Shown: in pieces, positions 17,289-25,279 of the stretch | Layout: every line of letters begins with the position of its first letter | Numbering within the stretch: position 1 is the first letter of the stretch | From: an uncultured Lachnospiraceae bacterium | GTDB taxonomy: Bacteria; Bacillota; Clostridia; Lachnospirales; Lachnospiraceae | Direction: 5' to 3' | DNA: 43,329 bases | Assembly: GCA_947629545.1 (NCBI GenBank) | Contig: CANREE010000015.1 | Span: forward strand, 1 to 43,329 | Notes under the pieces: model-generated | Seen by the model: only the letters and a program-made list of their open reading frames with translations | The model's database searches: none | What the model was told of the DNA's origin: nothing | Translations under genes and position numbers: made by a program

Positions 17289-18194
17289 CTACACCAATAC
17301 TTTCCTATAATTCATCCGTTCCATCCGCTCAATCAGTTTCTTTTCCTGCTGCGCCGTGAGATTCTCCATCGGACGACGCACGGCTGATGTCCGGATCACG
17401 CCTTCCTCCCTCAACATCACCTTAAATGCAGCGATGGCGTTCACTTCGCATAAAATATCATTCAGCACATTGGTACGACGCTGATATGCCATTGCCTGTT
17501 CGAAGTTTTTCTTTCTGATCTCCTCCCAGATTGCGGCATAATGCGCCCCGATCACATTGGCATTGCCGGAGACAACGCCGTCTCCTCCGATTGCGCAAAC
17601 CGCTGTAAACAGATGATCCGGTCCTGTTAATACGCTGAAATTCCCTCCATTGACCAGCATAAGCTTCTGCATTCTGCTGATATCAGGATAACTGTACTTC
17701 ACGCCGACCACATTCGGACATCTCTTCGCAATCTCCTCACAGACAGACGGGGTCAGGTCATTCACTGCGTTCTGGGGAATCGCGTATAAGTATACAGGGA
17801 AATCCTCCGATACACTGTGCGCAACAGTTACATAAAAGTCGAGCAATGCGGCATCGCTCAGTTTATAGAAAGCAGGAGTCACGACTCCGATGCCGTCCGC
17901 TCCGATCTCTTCTGCATGGCGGGACAGAGCTATGGTATCTTTTAAATTCCATGCGCCGGTCTGAATAAATACCGGAATCCTTCCATGCGCGGCCTGCACC
18001 GTTATTTCAGCGATACGTTTTCTTTCCTCGACGCTCAGATACATCATTTCTCCGGTCGTTCCGCACGGAAAAATTCCCTGTACCCCGCTGCGAATCACAT
18101 GCTCCAACAGTCTCGCAAGGGATTCCTCATCGATTGCTCCCACTCCTGTCAGCGGCGTTATCACAGGAACCACCGTTCCGCACAATCGTTTCAC
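17289..18194 (-). CDS. DHDPS/N-acetylneuraminate lyase family aldolase
   Basis: A 301-residue TIM-barrel class I aldolase that forms a Schiff base with a 2-keto acid. It shows PCGTTGEMMYLSVEER (carboxylate-binding GTTGE), the catalytic Tyr in YLYAIPQNAV (about residue 140) and the Schiff-base Lys in VVGVKYSYPDI (about 168). Family members cleave N-acetylneuraminate or 2-keto-3-deoxy sugar acids, or make dihydrodipicolinate; residues after GVKY resemble catabolic lyases more than DapA. Start is GTG with GGAGG nine bases upstream. It lies between the permeases and fucI and probably splits the imported sugar acid to pyruvate plus an aldehyde. Without nanE/nanK nearby, a sialic acid route is unproven. 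Confidence 0.8.
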   Translation of the reverse strand: MKRLCGTVVPVITPLTGVGAIDEESLARLLEHVIRSGVQGIFPCGTTGEMMYLSVEERKRIAEITVQAAHGRIPVFIQTGAWNLKDTIALSRHAEEIGADGIGVVTPAFYKLSDAALLDFYVTVAHSVSEDFPVYLYAIPQNAVNDLTPSVCEEIAKRCPNVVGVKYSYPDISRMQKLMLVNGGNFSVLTGPDHLFTAVCAIGGDGVVSGNANVIGAHYAAIWEEIRKKNFEQAMAYQRRTNVLNDILCEVNAIAAFKVMLREEGVIRTSAVRRPMENLTAQQEKKLIERMERMNYRKVLV

Positions 18195-18243
18195 TCAAAT
18201 TCAGCCTCCATTCCTTCCATATCCAACTGCCCGTGCGCTGATA

Positions 18244-20046
18244 TTACTTCTTATACATCGCCCCGTACGCCCTACACGCCCGATAATCCGCGCCTTCCTT
18301 ATCCATCCCGAACGCGTTCCACGCCGCAGGCCTAAAGATCTTCTCTGCCGGTACGTTGTGCATGCACACCGGGATACGAAGGATGGAGCACATCGTAATC
18401 AGGTCCGCTCCGATATGTCCGTAGCTGATCGCTCCGTGGTTCGCTCCCCAGTGGTTCATCACGTCGTAGGCCGTCTTAAACGGGCTGCCTTCCTTGCCGT
18501 CGCACCGCGGTGTGAACCAGGTGCACGGCCAGGTGTAGTCGGTCCGCTTCCACAGGATGTCCGAAACCTCGTCCGGCAGCGCCACGGTCCAGCCTTCCGC
18601 CAGCTGCAGCACCGGCCCCAATCCCTTTACGAGATTTAAACGGATCATCGTCACCGGCATCTGGGCTCTTGTAAGGAATCGGGAGGAATAACCGCCTCCG
18701 CGGAAGTAGCCGTTGTCCGCCGGGTTCCAGGTGGTCGCGTTAAGGATCGCCTTCTGGTCCTCCTCCGTTACCTCCCACCACTGCTTCATGACGCCGTTGC
18801 CGTCCGCGTCCTTCGCCTCTCCGCTCGCATCCAGGCAGGCCGCGCCCGAATTGATCAGGTGGATGAAACCGCCGTTCTCCTTCGCCGCGCCTTCCAGCTC
18901 ATACCCGGTGGCCCGCTTCACCGCCTCGGGGCTCCAGTAGGTACGCACATCCGCGAAGATCTGAGGCCGGTTGGTCAGAAGCTTCATGAAAAGCATTCCC
19001 AGGCCGTTCAGAACATCGTTTTCTGTAGCCAGAATGTAAGGCTCCCTCGCGCCGTCCCAGTCAAAGGAGGTATTCAGAAGCGCCTCCGCGAAGTCGGCGT
19101 TGGGGTAGAAATCGGTCCACTGCCTCTGTCCCTGGAAACCGGCCGCAATGGCGTTGTGGCCGATGGCCTCCTCGGAGAACTTCGGATCCAGCTTGTCGCA
19201 GCCGCTCATCAGCTCCTTGATGATGACCATCATCTTCACCACGAACTCCCAGTCCCTGTCCTTCTGCTCGCGGCTCTTGCGGATGAACTCCGGATTCTTG
19301 TCGAAGCCTTCTTTACAGTACTGCTTCGTCCAGGCCAGAGCCCGTTCGTACTCGTCGTGGTCGTAAATGCCTTCGCTCATGCGGCGGAGGATCTCAACCT
19401 CGTCCACCGACTCCACGCGCATTCCCAGATAGGACTCAATGAAATCCGTATCGATGATGGATCCGCCGATTCCCATACAGGCGGAACCGATCTGCAGATA
19501 GGACTTTCCTCTCATGGATGCCGCCGCCACCGCCGCGCGCCCGAACCGCAGGAGTTTCTCCTTCACATCCTCCGGGATCGAGGTGTCGTCTGCCTCGCAG
19601 ACCTCGTGGCCGTAGATGCCGAAGGCCGGAAGGCCCTTCTGCGCATGGGTCGCCAGCACTGACGCCAGATACACCGCGCCGGGACGCTCTGTGCCGTTGA
19701 AGCCCCACACGGCCTTGATGGTAGTGCGGTCCATATCCATGGTCTCCGCGCCGTAGCACCAGCAGGGCGTCACGGTCAGGGTAATCGCTACACCCTCCCG
19801 CTCAAACTTTGCCTGGCAGGCGGCCGTCTCTCCCGCGCGTCCGATTGTCGTGTCCGCGATGACCACCCGCACCGGCCTGCCGTCCGCATATCGGAGATTC
19901 TCCTCATACAGCCTGGCGGCAGCTTTTGCCATACTCATAGTCTGGCCTTCCAGCGATCCCCTCACGTCCAGAGCGCCCTTGCGAGCGTCGATGACGGGCC
20001 GGATACCGATCGCCGGGTATTCGCCGACCAGTCGGCTTTTTGCCAT
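18244..20046 (-). CDS. fucI: L-fucose isomerase
   Basis: A 600-residue manganese-dependent ketol isomerase that converts L-fucose to L-fuculose (often also D-arabinose to D-ribulose). Full family length with diagnostic segments [21 protein letters not shown] at the N-terminus, [28 protein letters not shown], the metal-site Glu/Asp in [14 protein letters not shown] (about 342-350) and [20 protein letters not shown] (metal-site His near 530). GGTGAGG precedes the ATG. It is the first gene of its strand, facing the AraC regulator across a 397-base gap. Fuculokinase and fuculose-phosphate aldolase are not in the window. It is more GC-rich than the transporter genes downstream, so it may predate them at this site. 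Confidence 0.96.
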   Translation of the reverse strand: MAKSRLVGEYPAIGIRPVIDARKGALDVRGSLEGQTMSMAKAAARLYEENLRYADGRPVRVVIADTTIGRAGETAACQAKFEREGVAITLTVTPCWCYGAETMDMDRTTIKAVWGFNGTERPGAVYLASVLATHAQKGLPAFGIYGHEVCEADDTSIPEDVKEKLLRFGRAAVAAASMRGKSYLQIGSACMGIGGSIIDTDFIESYLGMRVESVDEVEILRRMSEGIYDHDEYERALAWTKQYCKEGFDKNPEFIRKSREQKDRDWEFVVKMMVIIKELMSGCDKLDPKFSEEAIGHNAIAAGFQGQRQWTDFYPNADFAEALLNTSFDWDGAREPYILATENDVLNGLGMLFMKLLTNRPQIFADVRTYWSPEAVKRATGYELEGAAKENGGFIHLINSGAACLDASGEAKDADGNGVMKQWWEVTEEDQKAILNATTWNPADNGYFRGGGYSSRFLTRAQMPVTMIRLNLVKGLGPVLQLAEGWTVALPDEVSDILWKRTDYTWPCTWFTPRCDGKEGSPFKTAYDVMNHWGANHGAISYGHIGADLITMCSILRIPVCMHNVPAEKIFRPAAWNAFGMDKEGADYRACRAYGAMYKK

Positions 20047-20141
20047 TTCCTCACCTTCCCCTCTTTTTCATTGCTGTTTTTCAGCTGCAGGATCCTGGAC
20101 GGCGCAGGCTATACGCGCAGGCCGTACTGCGGTCCTTATCT

Positions 20142-20174
20142 ATTTTATCCTTCCGCAGGCGGAAGAGATAAAAT
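20142..20174. promoter_or_regulatory. palindrome in the fucI upstream region
   Basis: ATTTTATC CTTCCG, a CAGG loop, then CGGAAGA GATAAAAT form a 13-bp near-perfect hairpin about 100 bases before fucI. It could be an operator or a leader stem-loop. The rest of the 20047-20443 gap is AT-rich and holds the regulator promoter; no ORF was found in it. Confidence 0.55.
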
Positions 20175-20336
20175 CTGTCCATGAAAAATTAACTTGCAGT
20201 ATTCGAAATACGCTTTTTATAATTTCATATTTTCCATTTATATCCAGTAATAATGTGTTAATTCATCTTTGATTCACATCTTGTTCATATTTTATCGTGT
20301 TTTTCGTCACATTTCTCGCTATTATTTGATTATGAC

Positions 20337-20365
20337 TGGACATTTCTTGACATTTTTGCTATAAT
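20337..20365 (+). promoter_or_regulatory. promoter of the AraC-type regulator
   Basis: TGGACA (20337-20342), 17 bases, TATAAT (20360-20365). The closer TTGACA at 20347 is only 7 bases from the -10 and so cannot be the -35 partner. Confidence 0.7.
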
Positions 20366-20443
20366 CAAAAAGGGGGTACCGGACCGTATCGTTAAAATGC
20401 CACATAGCAATGCTTTTTCGGAATGGAAAGGGAGATGGATTTT

Positions 20444-21382
20444 ATGAAAGGGCTTCATGAAGTGCGGAATTATCCGTCCGGATTCATGGTATGGCAGGAC
20501 TGCTACGACAACATGGGCTGTCTGGCCCACTGGCATCAGGAGATCGAACTGATCTACATCCGCAGGGGAAAAGCAGATATCTGCATCGAGGACTCGGAAA
20601 TTTCCGCAAAGAAAGGCGATCTGGTCATCATCGACACGGGTGCGCTGCACTATATACCCAGCCATCGGTATCGAAACCGGATCGATTTTATCCTGTTTGA
20701 TATGAATATTATCTGGCCCAATTACCAGGCCTGTTTCTTCAAACCGCTGGTCACGGCGGAAGACCTTGACCGGTACGGCATGACGGACGCCGTCCGGGAA
20801 CTGTTTGATACGATTCACACAGAGCTGGAAGAACGGGACGATTATTATAAAGAGATCGTATCCGCGAAGCTGAAGAACGTCATGTACTCGCTCCGCCGCT
20901 ACCATTTGAACAATATCATCCCCATGCCGGACGCCAAGCCCCGTCTGGGACGTCTCCACGATATCCGGCAGCTTCTGGCGTATATCGACGAGCATTACGC
21001 CGAGACCATCACGCTGGAGGACGCCGCGCGTCAGATGAACTTAAGCTCCGAACATTTCTCGAGGACGTTCAGCAAGGTCGTGGGGATCAATTACATTTCC
21101 TATCTGAACATGGTGCGGGTGGAGCATGCGGCGAAAATGATCTGCAGTACGGACGCCAAGATGATCGACGTGGCGTTATCCTGCGGATTTACCAACATCC
21201 GCGTGTTCAACCGCTGTTTCAAACAGTATACGGGGTATCCCCCCACACAGTTCATGGCACTGCCTGATTCCGTAAAGGAATCGTTTCCCTTCTACAGAAG
21301 AAAGCTGGACAAGCGCGAATATGTGCAGGGGACCTCGCCGGTGGTCATCCTCACGTCCGGGGATGAGGCCGACAAGGCGTGA
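20444..21382 (+). CDS. AraC-family transcriptional regulator
   Basis: A ~312-residue sugar-responsive activator. The N-terminal cupin (about 10-110; HWHQEIELIYIRRGKADI, KKGDLVIIDTGALHYIP) is the likely ligand pocket. The C-terminal double HTH (about 190-290) includes LEDAARQMNLSSEHFSRTFSKVVG and MIDVALSCGFTNIRVFNRCFKQYTGYPP. Start at MKGLHEV is chosen because AAAGGGAG lies nine bases upstream; the track start (20423) lacks a site. It is transcribed away from fucI, which it probably controls together with the transport genes. A strong terminator follows. Confidence 0.92.
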   Translation: MKGLHEVRNYPSGFMVWQDCYDNMGCLAHWHQEIELIYIRRGKADICIEDSEISAKKGDLVIIDTGALHYIPSHRYRNRIDFILFDMNIIWPNYQACFFKPLVTAEDLDRYGMTDAVRELFDTIHTELEERDDYYKEIVSAKLKNVMYSLRRYHLNNIIPMPDAKPRLGRLHDIRQLLAYIDEHYAETITLEDAARQMNLSSEHFSRTFSKVVGINYISYLNMVRVEHAAKMICSTDAKMIDVALSCGFTNIRVFNRCFKQYTGYPPTQFMALPDSVKESFPFYRRKLDKREYVQGTSPVVILTSGDEADKA

Positions 21383-21427
21383 CGCGTTTTTCTGGATGAC
21401 GGTACCCCCCTCGCCGGCGCGCTTCTT

Positions 21428-21478
21428 GCATCGAAATACAAGCAAGGCGTCACTGGCGCCTTGCTCGCATGGAAATAC
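21428..21478. repeat. dispersed TCACTGG-loop hairpin repeat, copy A
   Basis: GCATCGAAATAC (21428-21439), then the 8-bp perfect stem GCAAGGCG / CGCCTTGC around the loop TCACTGG (21442-21464), then GCATGGAAATAC (21467-21478). Same architecture as the copies at 28646 and 36532. It sits between the AraC stop and that gene's terminator. Confidence 0.85.
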
Positions 21479-21480
21479 TT

Positions 21481-21515
21481 CGGCGCCGCGGCTGACTGCC
21501 GCGGCGCCGGTTTTT
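21481..21515 (+). terminator. strong rho-independent terminator of the AraC gene
   Basis: CGGCGCCGCGG and CCGCGGCGCCG form an 11-bp GC stem with loop CTGACTG, followed by GTTTTTC. Confidence 0.92.
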
Positions 21516-21572
21516 CTGCGAAAGAATGAATATCTTCCGCGTCCTGTTATTTTGTCTTTCCCGCTTTCTCTG

Positions 21573-22856
21573 TCACCTCGCCGCCGCGAACCCCTTCTCC
21601 AGATCCGCAATGATATCGTCGATGTGCTCGGTTCCGATGGACAGGCGGATCGTGTTGGGTTTGATTCCCTGATCAGCCAGTTCCTCCGCCGACAGCTGGG
21701 AGTGGGTCGTGGTGGCCGGATGGATCACCAGGCTCTTCACGTCAGCCACATTAGCCAGAAGCGAGAATATCTCCAGGCTGTCGATGAAACGGTACGCCTC
21801 CTCCTGGCCGCCTTTGATCTCGAACGTGAAGATGCTGGCGCCGCCGTTGGGGAAGTATTTCTCATAGAGGGCGTGGTCCGGATGATCCGGCAGAGACGGA
21901 TGGTTCACCTTCTCTACCTGCGGATGCTTCGCCAGGTACTCCACCACCTTCTTTGTGTTCTCCGCGTGGCGGTCCAGACGCAGGGACAGTGTCTCCACGC
22001 CCTGCAGCAGCAGGAAAGCGTTAAACGGGGAAATCGTCGCGCCGGTGTCCCGCAGAAGGATCGCGCGGATATAGGTCACGAAGGCCGCCGGCCCCGCAGC
22101 GTCCACGAAGGATACGCCATGGTAGCTGGGATTGGGTTCCGCGATGGGCGCGTACTTTCCGCTGGCTTTCCAGTCAAATTTGCCGGAATCCACGATGATG
22201 CCGCCCAGGGTAGTGCCGTGGCCGCCGATAAACTTGGTGGCGGAATGGACCACGATATCCGCGCCGTGCTCGATGGGACGGATCAGATACGGAGTGCCGA
22301 AGGTATTGTCGATCACAAGCGGCAGGCCGTGCTTATGGGCAATGGCCGCGATGGCGTCGATGTCAGGAATGTCGCTGTTGGGATTGCCAAGGGTCTCCAG
22401 ATAAATAGCCTTGGTATTCTCCCTGATCGCGCCTTCCACCTCCGCCAGGTCGTGGGCGTCCACAAAGGTAGTCGTGACGCCGTACTGGCTCAGCGTATGG
22501 GCGAGCAGGTTATAGCTGCCGCCGTAAATCGTCTTCTGGGACACGATATGGTCGCCCTTCTGGGCCAGGGCCATGATCGTATAGGTGATGGCCGCCGCGC
22601 CGGAGGCCAGGGCCAGAGCCGCCACGCCGCCCTCCAGGGCTGCCAGGCGCTTCTCCAGCACATCCTGGGTGGAGTTGGTCAGACGGCCGTAGATATTGCC
22701 GGCGTCGGCCAGGCCGAAGCGGGCCGCCGCGTGGGCCGAATTATGGAATACGTAGGAGGTGGTCTGGTAGATCGGCACGGCGCGGGAATCCGTCGCCGGG
22801 TCGGCCTGCTCCTGTCCTACATGAAGCTGCAGTGTTTCAAAATGATAGCTGCTCAT
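21573..22856 (-). CDS. metY: O-acetylhomoserine sulfhydrylase (homocysteine synthase)
   Basis: A 427-residue PLP enzyme of the Cys/Met metabolism family that makes homocysteine from O-acetylhomoserine and sulfide. Start MSSYHFETLQLHVGQ follows AAAGGAGG; the longer track ORF begins inside cysK. Signatures are VPIYQTTSYVFHNSAHAAARF, IYGRLTNSTQDVLEKRLAALEGG, and the PLP lysine in DIVVHSATKFIGGHGTTLGG (about residue 205). The C-terminal RLSIGTEHIDDIIADLEKGF is typical of the O-acetylhomoserine branch. It lies 20 bases after cysK, forming a two-gene sulfur assimilation operon. Confidence 0.95.
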   Translation of the reverse strand: MSSYHFETLQLHVGQEQADPATDSRAVPIYQTTSYVFHNSAHAAARFGLADAGNIYGRLTNSTQDVLEKRLAALEGGVAALALASGAAAITYTIMALAQKGDHIVSQKTIYGGSYNLLAHTLSQYGVTTTFVDAHDLAEVEGAIRENTKAIYLETLGNPNSDIPDIDAIAAIAHKHGLPLVIDNTFGTPYLIRPIEHGADIVVHSATKFIGGHGTTLGGIIVDSGKFDWKASGKYAPIAEPNPSYHGVSFVDAAGPAAFVTYIRAILLRDTGATISPFNAFLLLQGVETLSLRLDRHAENTKKVVEYLAKHPQVEKVNHPSLPDHPDHALYEKYFPNGGASIFTFEIKGGQEEAYRFIDSLEIFSLLANVADVKSLVIHPATTTHSQLSAEELADQGIKPNTIRLSIGTEHIDDIIADLEKGFAAAR

Positions 22857-22876
22857 TTGCGGATCCTCCTTTCTAA

Positions 22877-23806
22877 CTACTCGAACAGCGGCGTCGACAG
22901 ATACCGGTCGCCCGTATCCGGTAAAAGCACCACGATGGTCTTGCCTTCGTTCTCCGGCCGCTTCGCAAGCTCGAGCGCCGCCCAAGCCGCCGCTCCGGAG
23001 GAGATGCCCACCAGCACGCCTTCCTTCCTGCCGATCAGCCGTCCCACCGCGAACGCGTCCTCATTGGCCACCGGAATGATCTCGTCATAGATCCCGGTAT
23101 TCAGCACTTCCGGCACAAAGCCGGCGCCGATGCCCTGGATCTTATGGGGTCCGCTGACGCCCTTGGAGAGGACCGGGGACGCGGCCGGCTCCACGGCCAC
23201 TACCTTCACCTCCGGCTTCTGCGCCTTCAGGTACTCGCCCACGCCGGTGATCGTGCCGCCGGTGCCGACGCCTGCCACGAAAATGTCCACCTGGCCGTCT
23301 GTGTCGCTCCAGATCTCCGGCCCCGTGGTTTCCCGGTGGATCTTCGGATTGGCCGGGTTCACGAACTGTCCCGCGATAAAACTGTTCGGGATCTCCTTCG
23401 CCAGCTCATCCGCCTTCGCGATGGCCCCGGGCATGCCCTTGGCTCCCTCGCTTAAGACCAGCTCCGCGCCGTAGGCCTTCATCAGCTGCCTGCGTTCCAC
23501 GCTCATGGTCTCCGGCATGACGATGATGATACGGTATCCCCTGGCCGCCGCTACGGCGGCCAGGCCGATCCCCGTATTGCCGGACGTGGGTTCTATGATG
23601 ACGGAGCCGGGCTTTAAGACGCCCCGCTCCTCCGCGTCGTCGATCATGGCCATGGCCACCCGGTCCTTGACGGAACCGGCCGGGTTAAAGTACTCCAGCT
23701 TCGCCAGTACCCGGGCCTTCAGCCCCTCTTCCTTCTCAATATGCGTAAGCTCCAGAAGCGGAGTGCCGCCGATCAGCTGATCGGCCGATGTGTAGATACG
23801 ACTCAT
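22877..23806 (-). CDS. cysK: cysteine synthase A (O-acetylserine sulfhydrylase)
   Basis: A 309-residue PLP enzyme that makes cysteine from O-acetylserine and sulfide. Normal length, with the PLP lysine in [16 protein letters not shown] (about residue 46), the TSGNTG phosphate-contact loop, the [14 protein letters not shown] glycine loop and [12 protein letters not shown]. The ATG follows AGGAGG seven bases upstream. Transcribed from a consensus promoter, through an ~85-base leader containing two direct repeats with ATTACC sites, and facing a CymR-like regulator. It leads the operon with the homocysteine synthase. Confidence 0.97.
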   Translation of the reverse strand: MSRIYTSADQLIGGTPLLELTHIEKEEGLKARVLAKLEYFNPAGSVKDRVAMAMIDDAEERGVLKPGSVIIEPTSGNTGIGLAAVAAARGYRIIIVMPETMSVERRQLMKAYGAELVLSEGAKGMPGAIAKADELAKEIPNSFIAGQFVNPANPKIHRETTGPEIWSDTDGQVDIFVAGVGTGGTITGVGEYLKAQKPEVKVVAVEPAASPVLSKGVSGPHKIQGIGAGFVPEVLNTGIYDEIIPVANEDAFAVGRLIGRKEGVLVGISSGAAAWAALELAKRPENEGKTIVVLLPDTGDRYLSTPLFE

Positions 23807-23822
23807 ATGATTACCTCCTGTG

Positions 23823-23873
23823 AATGATTTGTCTAAGTAATTACCCGATAAATGATTTGTTCAAGCAATTACC
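23823..23873. promoter_or_regulatory. two 23-bp direct repeats in the cysK leader, candidate Rrf2 operators
   Basis: AATGATTTGTCTAAGTAATT plus ACC at 23823-23845, and AATGATTTGTTCAAGCAATT plus ACC at 23851-23873: 28-base period with 4 differences. Both lie downstream of the cysK -10, where a bound repressor would block elongation or clearance. The ATTACC half-site recurs at the regulator's own promoter. Confidence 0.65.
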
Positions 23874-23897
23874 TACTTAACTGATATGTTTATGGGG

Positions 23898-23926
23898 ATT
23901 ATACGCTCGCCGCTTTGCTTTGTCAA
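23898..23926 (-). promoter_or_regulatory. cysK promoter (perfect consensus)
   Basis: On the minus strand TTGACA (23921-23926), 17 bases, TATAAT (23898-23903). Confidence 0.85.
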
Positions 23927-23958
23927 TAGGATTTCGGAAAATATTTCCGGTTTGTCTA

Positions 23959-24002
23959 TTGATTACCCATTTACCATGTACTATAATAGGTTTATAGGTA
24001 AT
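23959..24002 (+). promoter_or_regulatory. Rrf2 regulator promoter with flanking inverted ATTACC sites
   Basis: TTGATT (23959-23964), 17 bases, TATAAT (23982-23987). ATTACC at 23962-23967 overlaps the -35 and its complement GGTAAT at 23997-24002 lies at the likely start of transcription, an arrangement suited to autoregulation. Confidence 0.7.
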
Positions 24003-24082
24003 ATTGCACGAAGACCGTGCCCATAAACGCCGGGCAGCGGCAGCGAACAGAATTTAAGAAACACCGTCAAGGAGAACGAAGC

Positions 24083-24514
24083 ATGCTGATATCGACAAAA
24101 GGGCGCTATGCGCTGCGGGTAATGATCGATCTGGCAGAGAATCAGAAAGACGGCTACGTGCCGCTCAAGGAAACGGCGGACCGTCAGGAAATATCTGAAA
24201 AATATCTGGAAGGAATCCTAAAGACTCTGGTTCAGCGAAACATGCTGACCGGCGTCCGCGGCAAAGGCGGCGGGTACCGCCTGACGCGTCCGCCGGAGAA
24301 CTATACGGTCGGAGAGATCCTGCGGCTGACGGAAGGCTCTCTCGCGCCGGTAGCCTGTCTGGAGCCAGGCGCAAAACCATGTCCGCGGATGGCGCAGTGC
24401 CGGACGCTTCCGATGTGGGAAGGGCTGGACAGGCTCATTTCACAGTATCTGGACGGTATCACAATCGCAGACCTGATGCGGCGCGACACCGGCTCCTTCG
24501 ATTACGTGATATAA
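24083..24514 (+). CDS. cymR: Rrf2-family regulator, probable CymR-like cysteine repressor
   Basis: A 143-residue Rrf2 winged-helix regulator. Start MLISTKGRYALRVMIDLAEN is preceded by AAGGAG; the track extension lacks a site. The DNA-binding region covers about 1-75 (ISEKYLEGILKTLVQRNMLTGVRGKGGGYRLTRP), then the dimer helix. Three cysteines occur (CLEPGAKPCPRMAQC), the spacing used by Fe-S Rrf2 proteins such as IscR, whereas CymR proper relies on CysK binding. So either cysteine status through CysK or an Fe-S cluster could be sensed. Its divergence from cysK-metY and the shared ATTACC sites strongly suggest it controls that operon and itself. Confidence 0.88.
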   Translation: MLISTKGRYALRVMIDLAENQKDGYVPLKETADRQEISEKYLEGILKTLVQRNMLTGVRGKGGGYRLTRPPENYTVGEILRLTEGSLAPVACLEPGAKPCPRMAQCRTLPMWEGLDRLISQYLDGITIADLMRRDTGSFDYVI

Positions 24515-24537
24515 TCAGGATCGACACTGTGTCCATG

Positions 24538-25275
24538 TTAATCACACCGCTCGCCTTCATTCCCATAGCACTCGCAGAACCGGGCCGCGAAAGCCGGCTC
24601 CATTCCATGGGCGTACAGATGAGAAATGTCTCCGATCGCGTTCGCCCTGAAAAGCGCGATTCCCGGACGTCTCTCTTCGGAGATCACCGTTGTCACCGAA
24701 GTAGGCGCCGCGCAGATCCCATGCCAGAGTACCATCGGCGAAACGCCCAGCAAATGGGACAGCAGCACGCATTCTACGCCGAAATGACAGAACAGCACGA
24801 TCGTATCATTATTCGGCCGGACCGCACGGTAAATACGTCCGTCCCGCTCATACCCGTGGCGGGCCAGCAGGCGATCGAAATTCTCCACGACCCGGTCATA
24901 TTCCTGCTTCACGCCCGCATCTTCAAACACGTCGCGCTCAAACCAGCGGGCTTCCTCATAGAAGCGCTCATCCGCGGTCCAGTCCTGAGGCAGCCAGTCC
25001 CAGGCTACCGGGCAAAGTCCCGGCCCTTTCCAGCCGGGCCTCGCCACCGGCGGTCCGAATTCCCGAAGCCACGGACATTCCTCCGCCGTCCGGTTCATTT
25101 TCTTAAGCGTCAGCGACGCCGTATCCTTCGCCCGGCCAAGAGGCGATACGTAGAAGGCCGCCACATCCAGCTTCGACAGCCGTTCCGACAGATATTCAGC
25201 CTCCACCCAGCCCCGCTCCGTCAGGGAATCGATGGAGTAATCCGGGTCGCCGTGACGCACGATCAGTAATTTCAT
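24538..25275 (-). CDS. histidine phosphatase family protein
   Basis: A 245-residue phosphoglycerate-mutase-like phosphatase. The catalytic LLIVRHGDPDYS is at the N-terminus, YVSPLGRAKDTASLT supplies the second arginine, and LFCHFGVECVLLSHLLG the second histidine (about residue 165). Cytoplasmic, substrate unknown. It begins four bases after the stop of the xylanase gene, so the two are probably translated together. Its 3' end is convergent with the Rrf2 gene, 23 bases apart. Confidence 0.9.
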   Translation of the reverse strand: MKLLIVRHGDPDYSIDSLTERGWVEAEYLSERLSKLDVAAFYVSPLGRAKDTASLTLKKMNRTAEECPWLREFGPPVARPGWKGPGLCPVAWDWLPQDWTADERFYEEARWFERDVFEDAGVKQEYDRVVENFDRLLARHGYERDGRIYRAVRPNNDTIVLFCHFGVECVLLSHLLGVSPMVLWHGICAAPTSVTTVISEERRPGIALFRANAIGDISHLYAHGMEPAFAARFCECYGNEGERCD

Positions 25276-25279
25276 AATC

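Noticed and set aside
12180-18194. Complete sialic acid catabolic operon
   Set aside because: The BNR protein lacks clear sialidase residues and nanE, nanK and nagA/B are not present, so the assignment is not supported.
20347-20365. TTGACA as -35 for the AraC gene
   Set aside because: Only 7 bases separate it from TATAAT; TGGACA ten bases further upstream has the correct 17-base spacing.
21321-23090. 589-codon plus-strand ORF
   Set aside because: Spans a terminator and is antisense to the homocysteine synthase.
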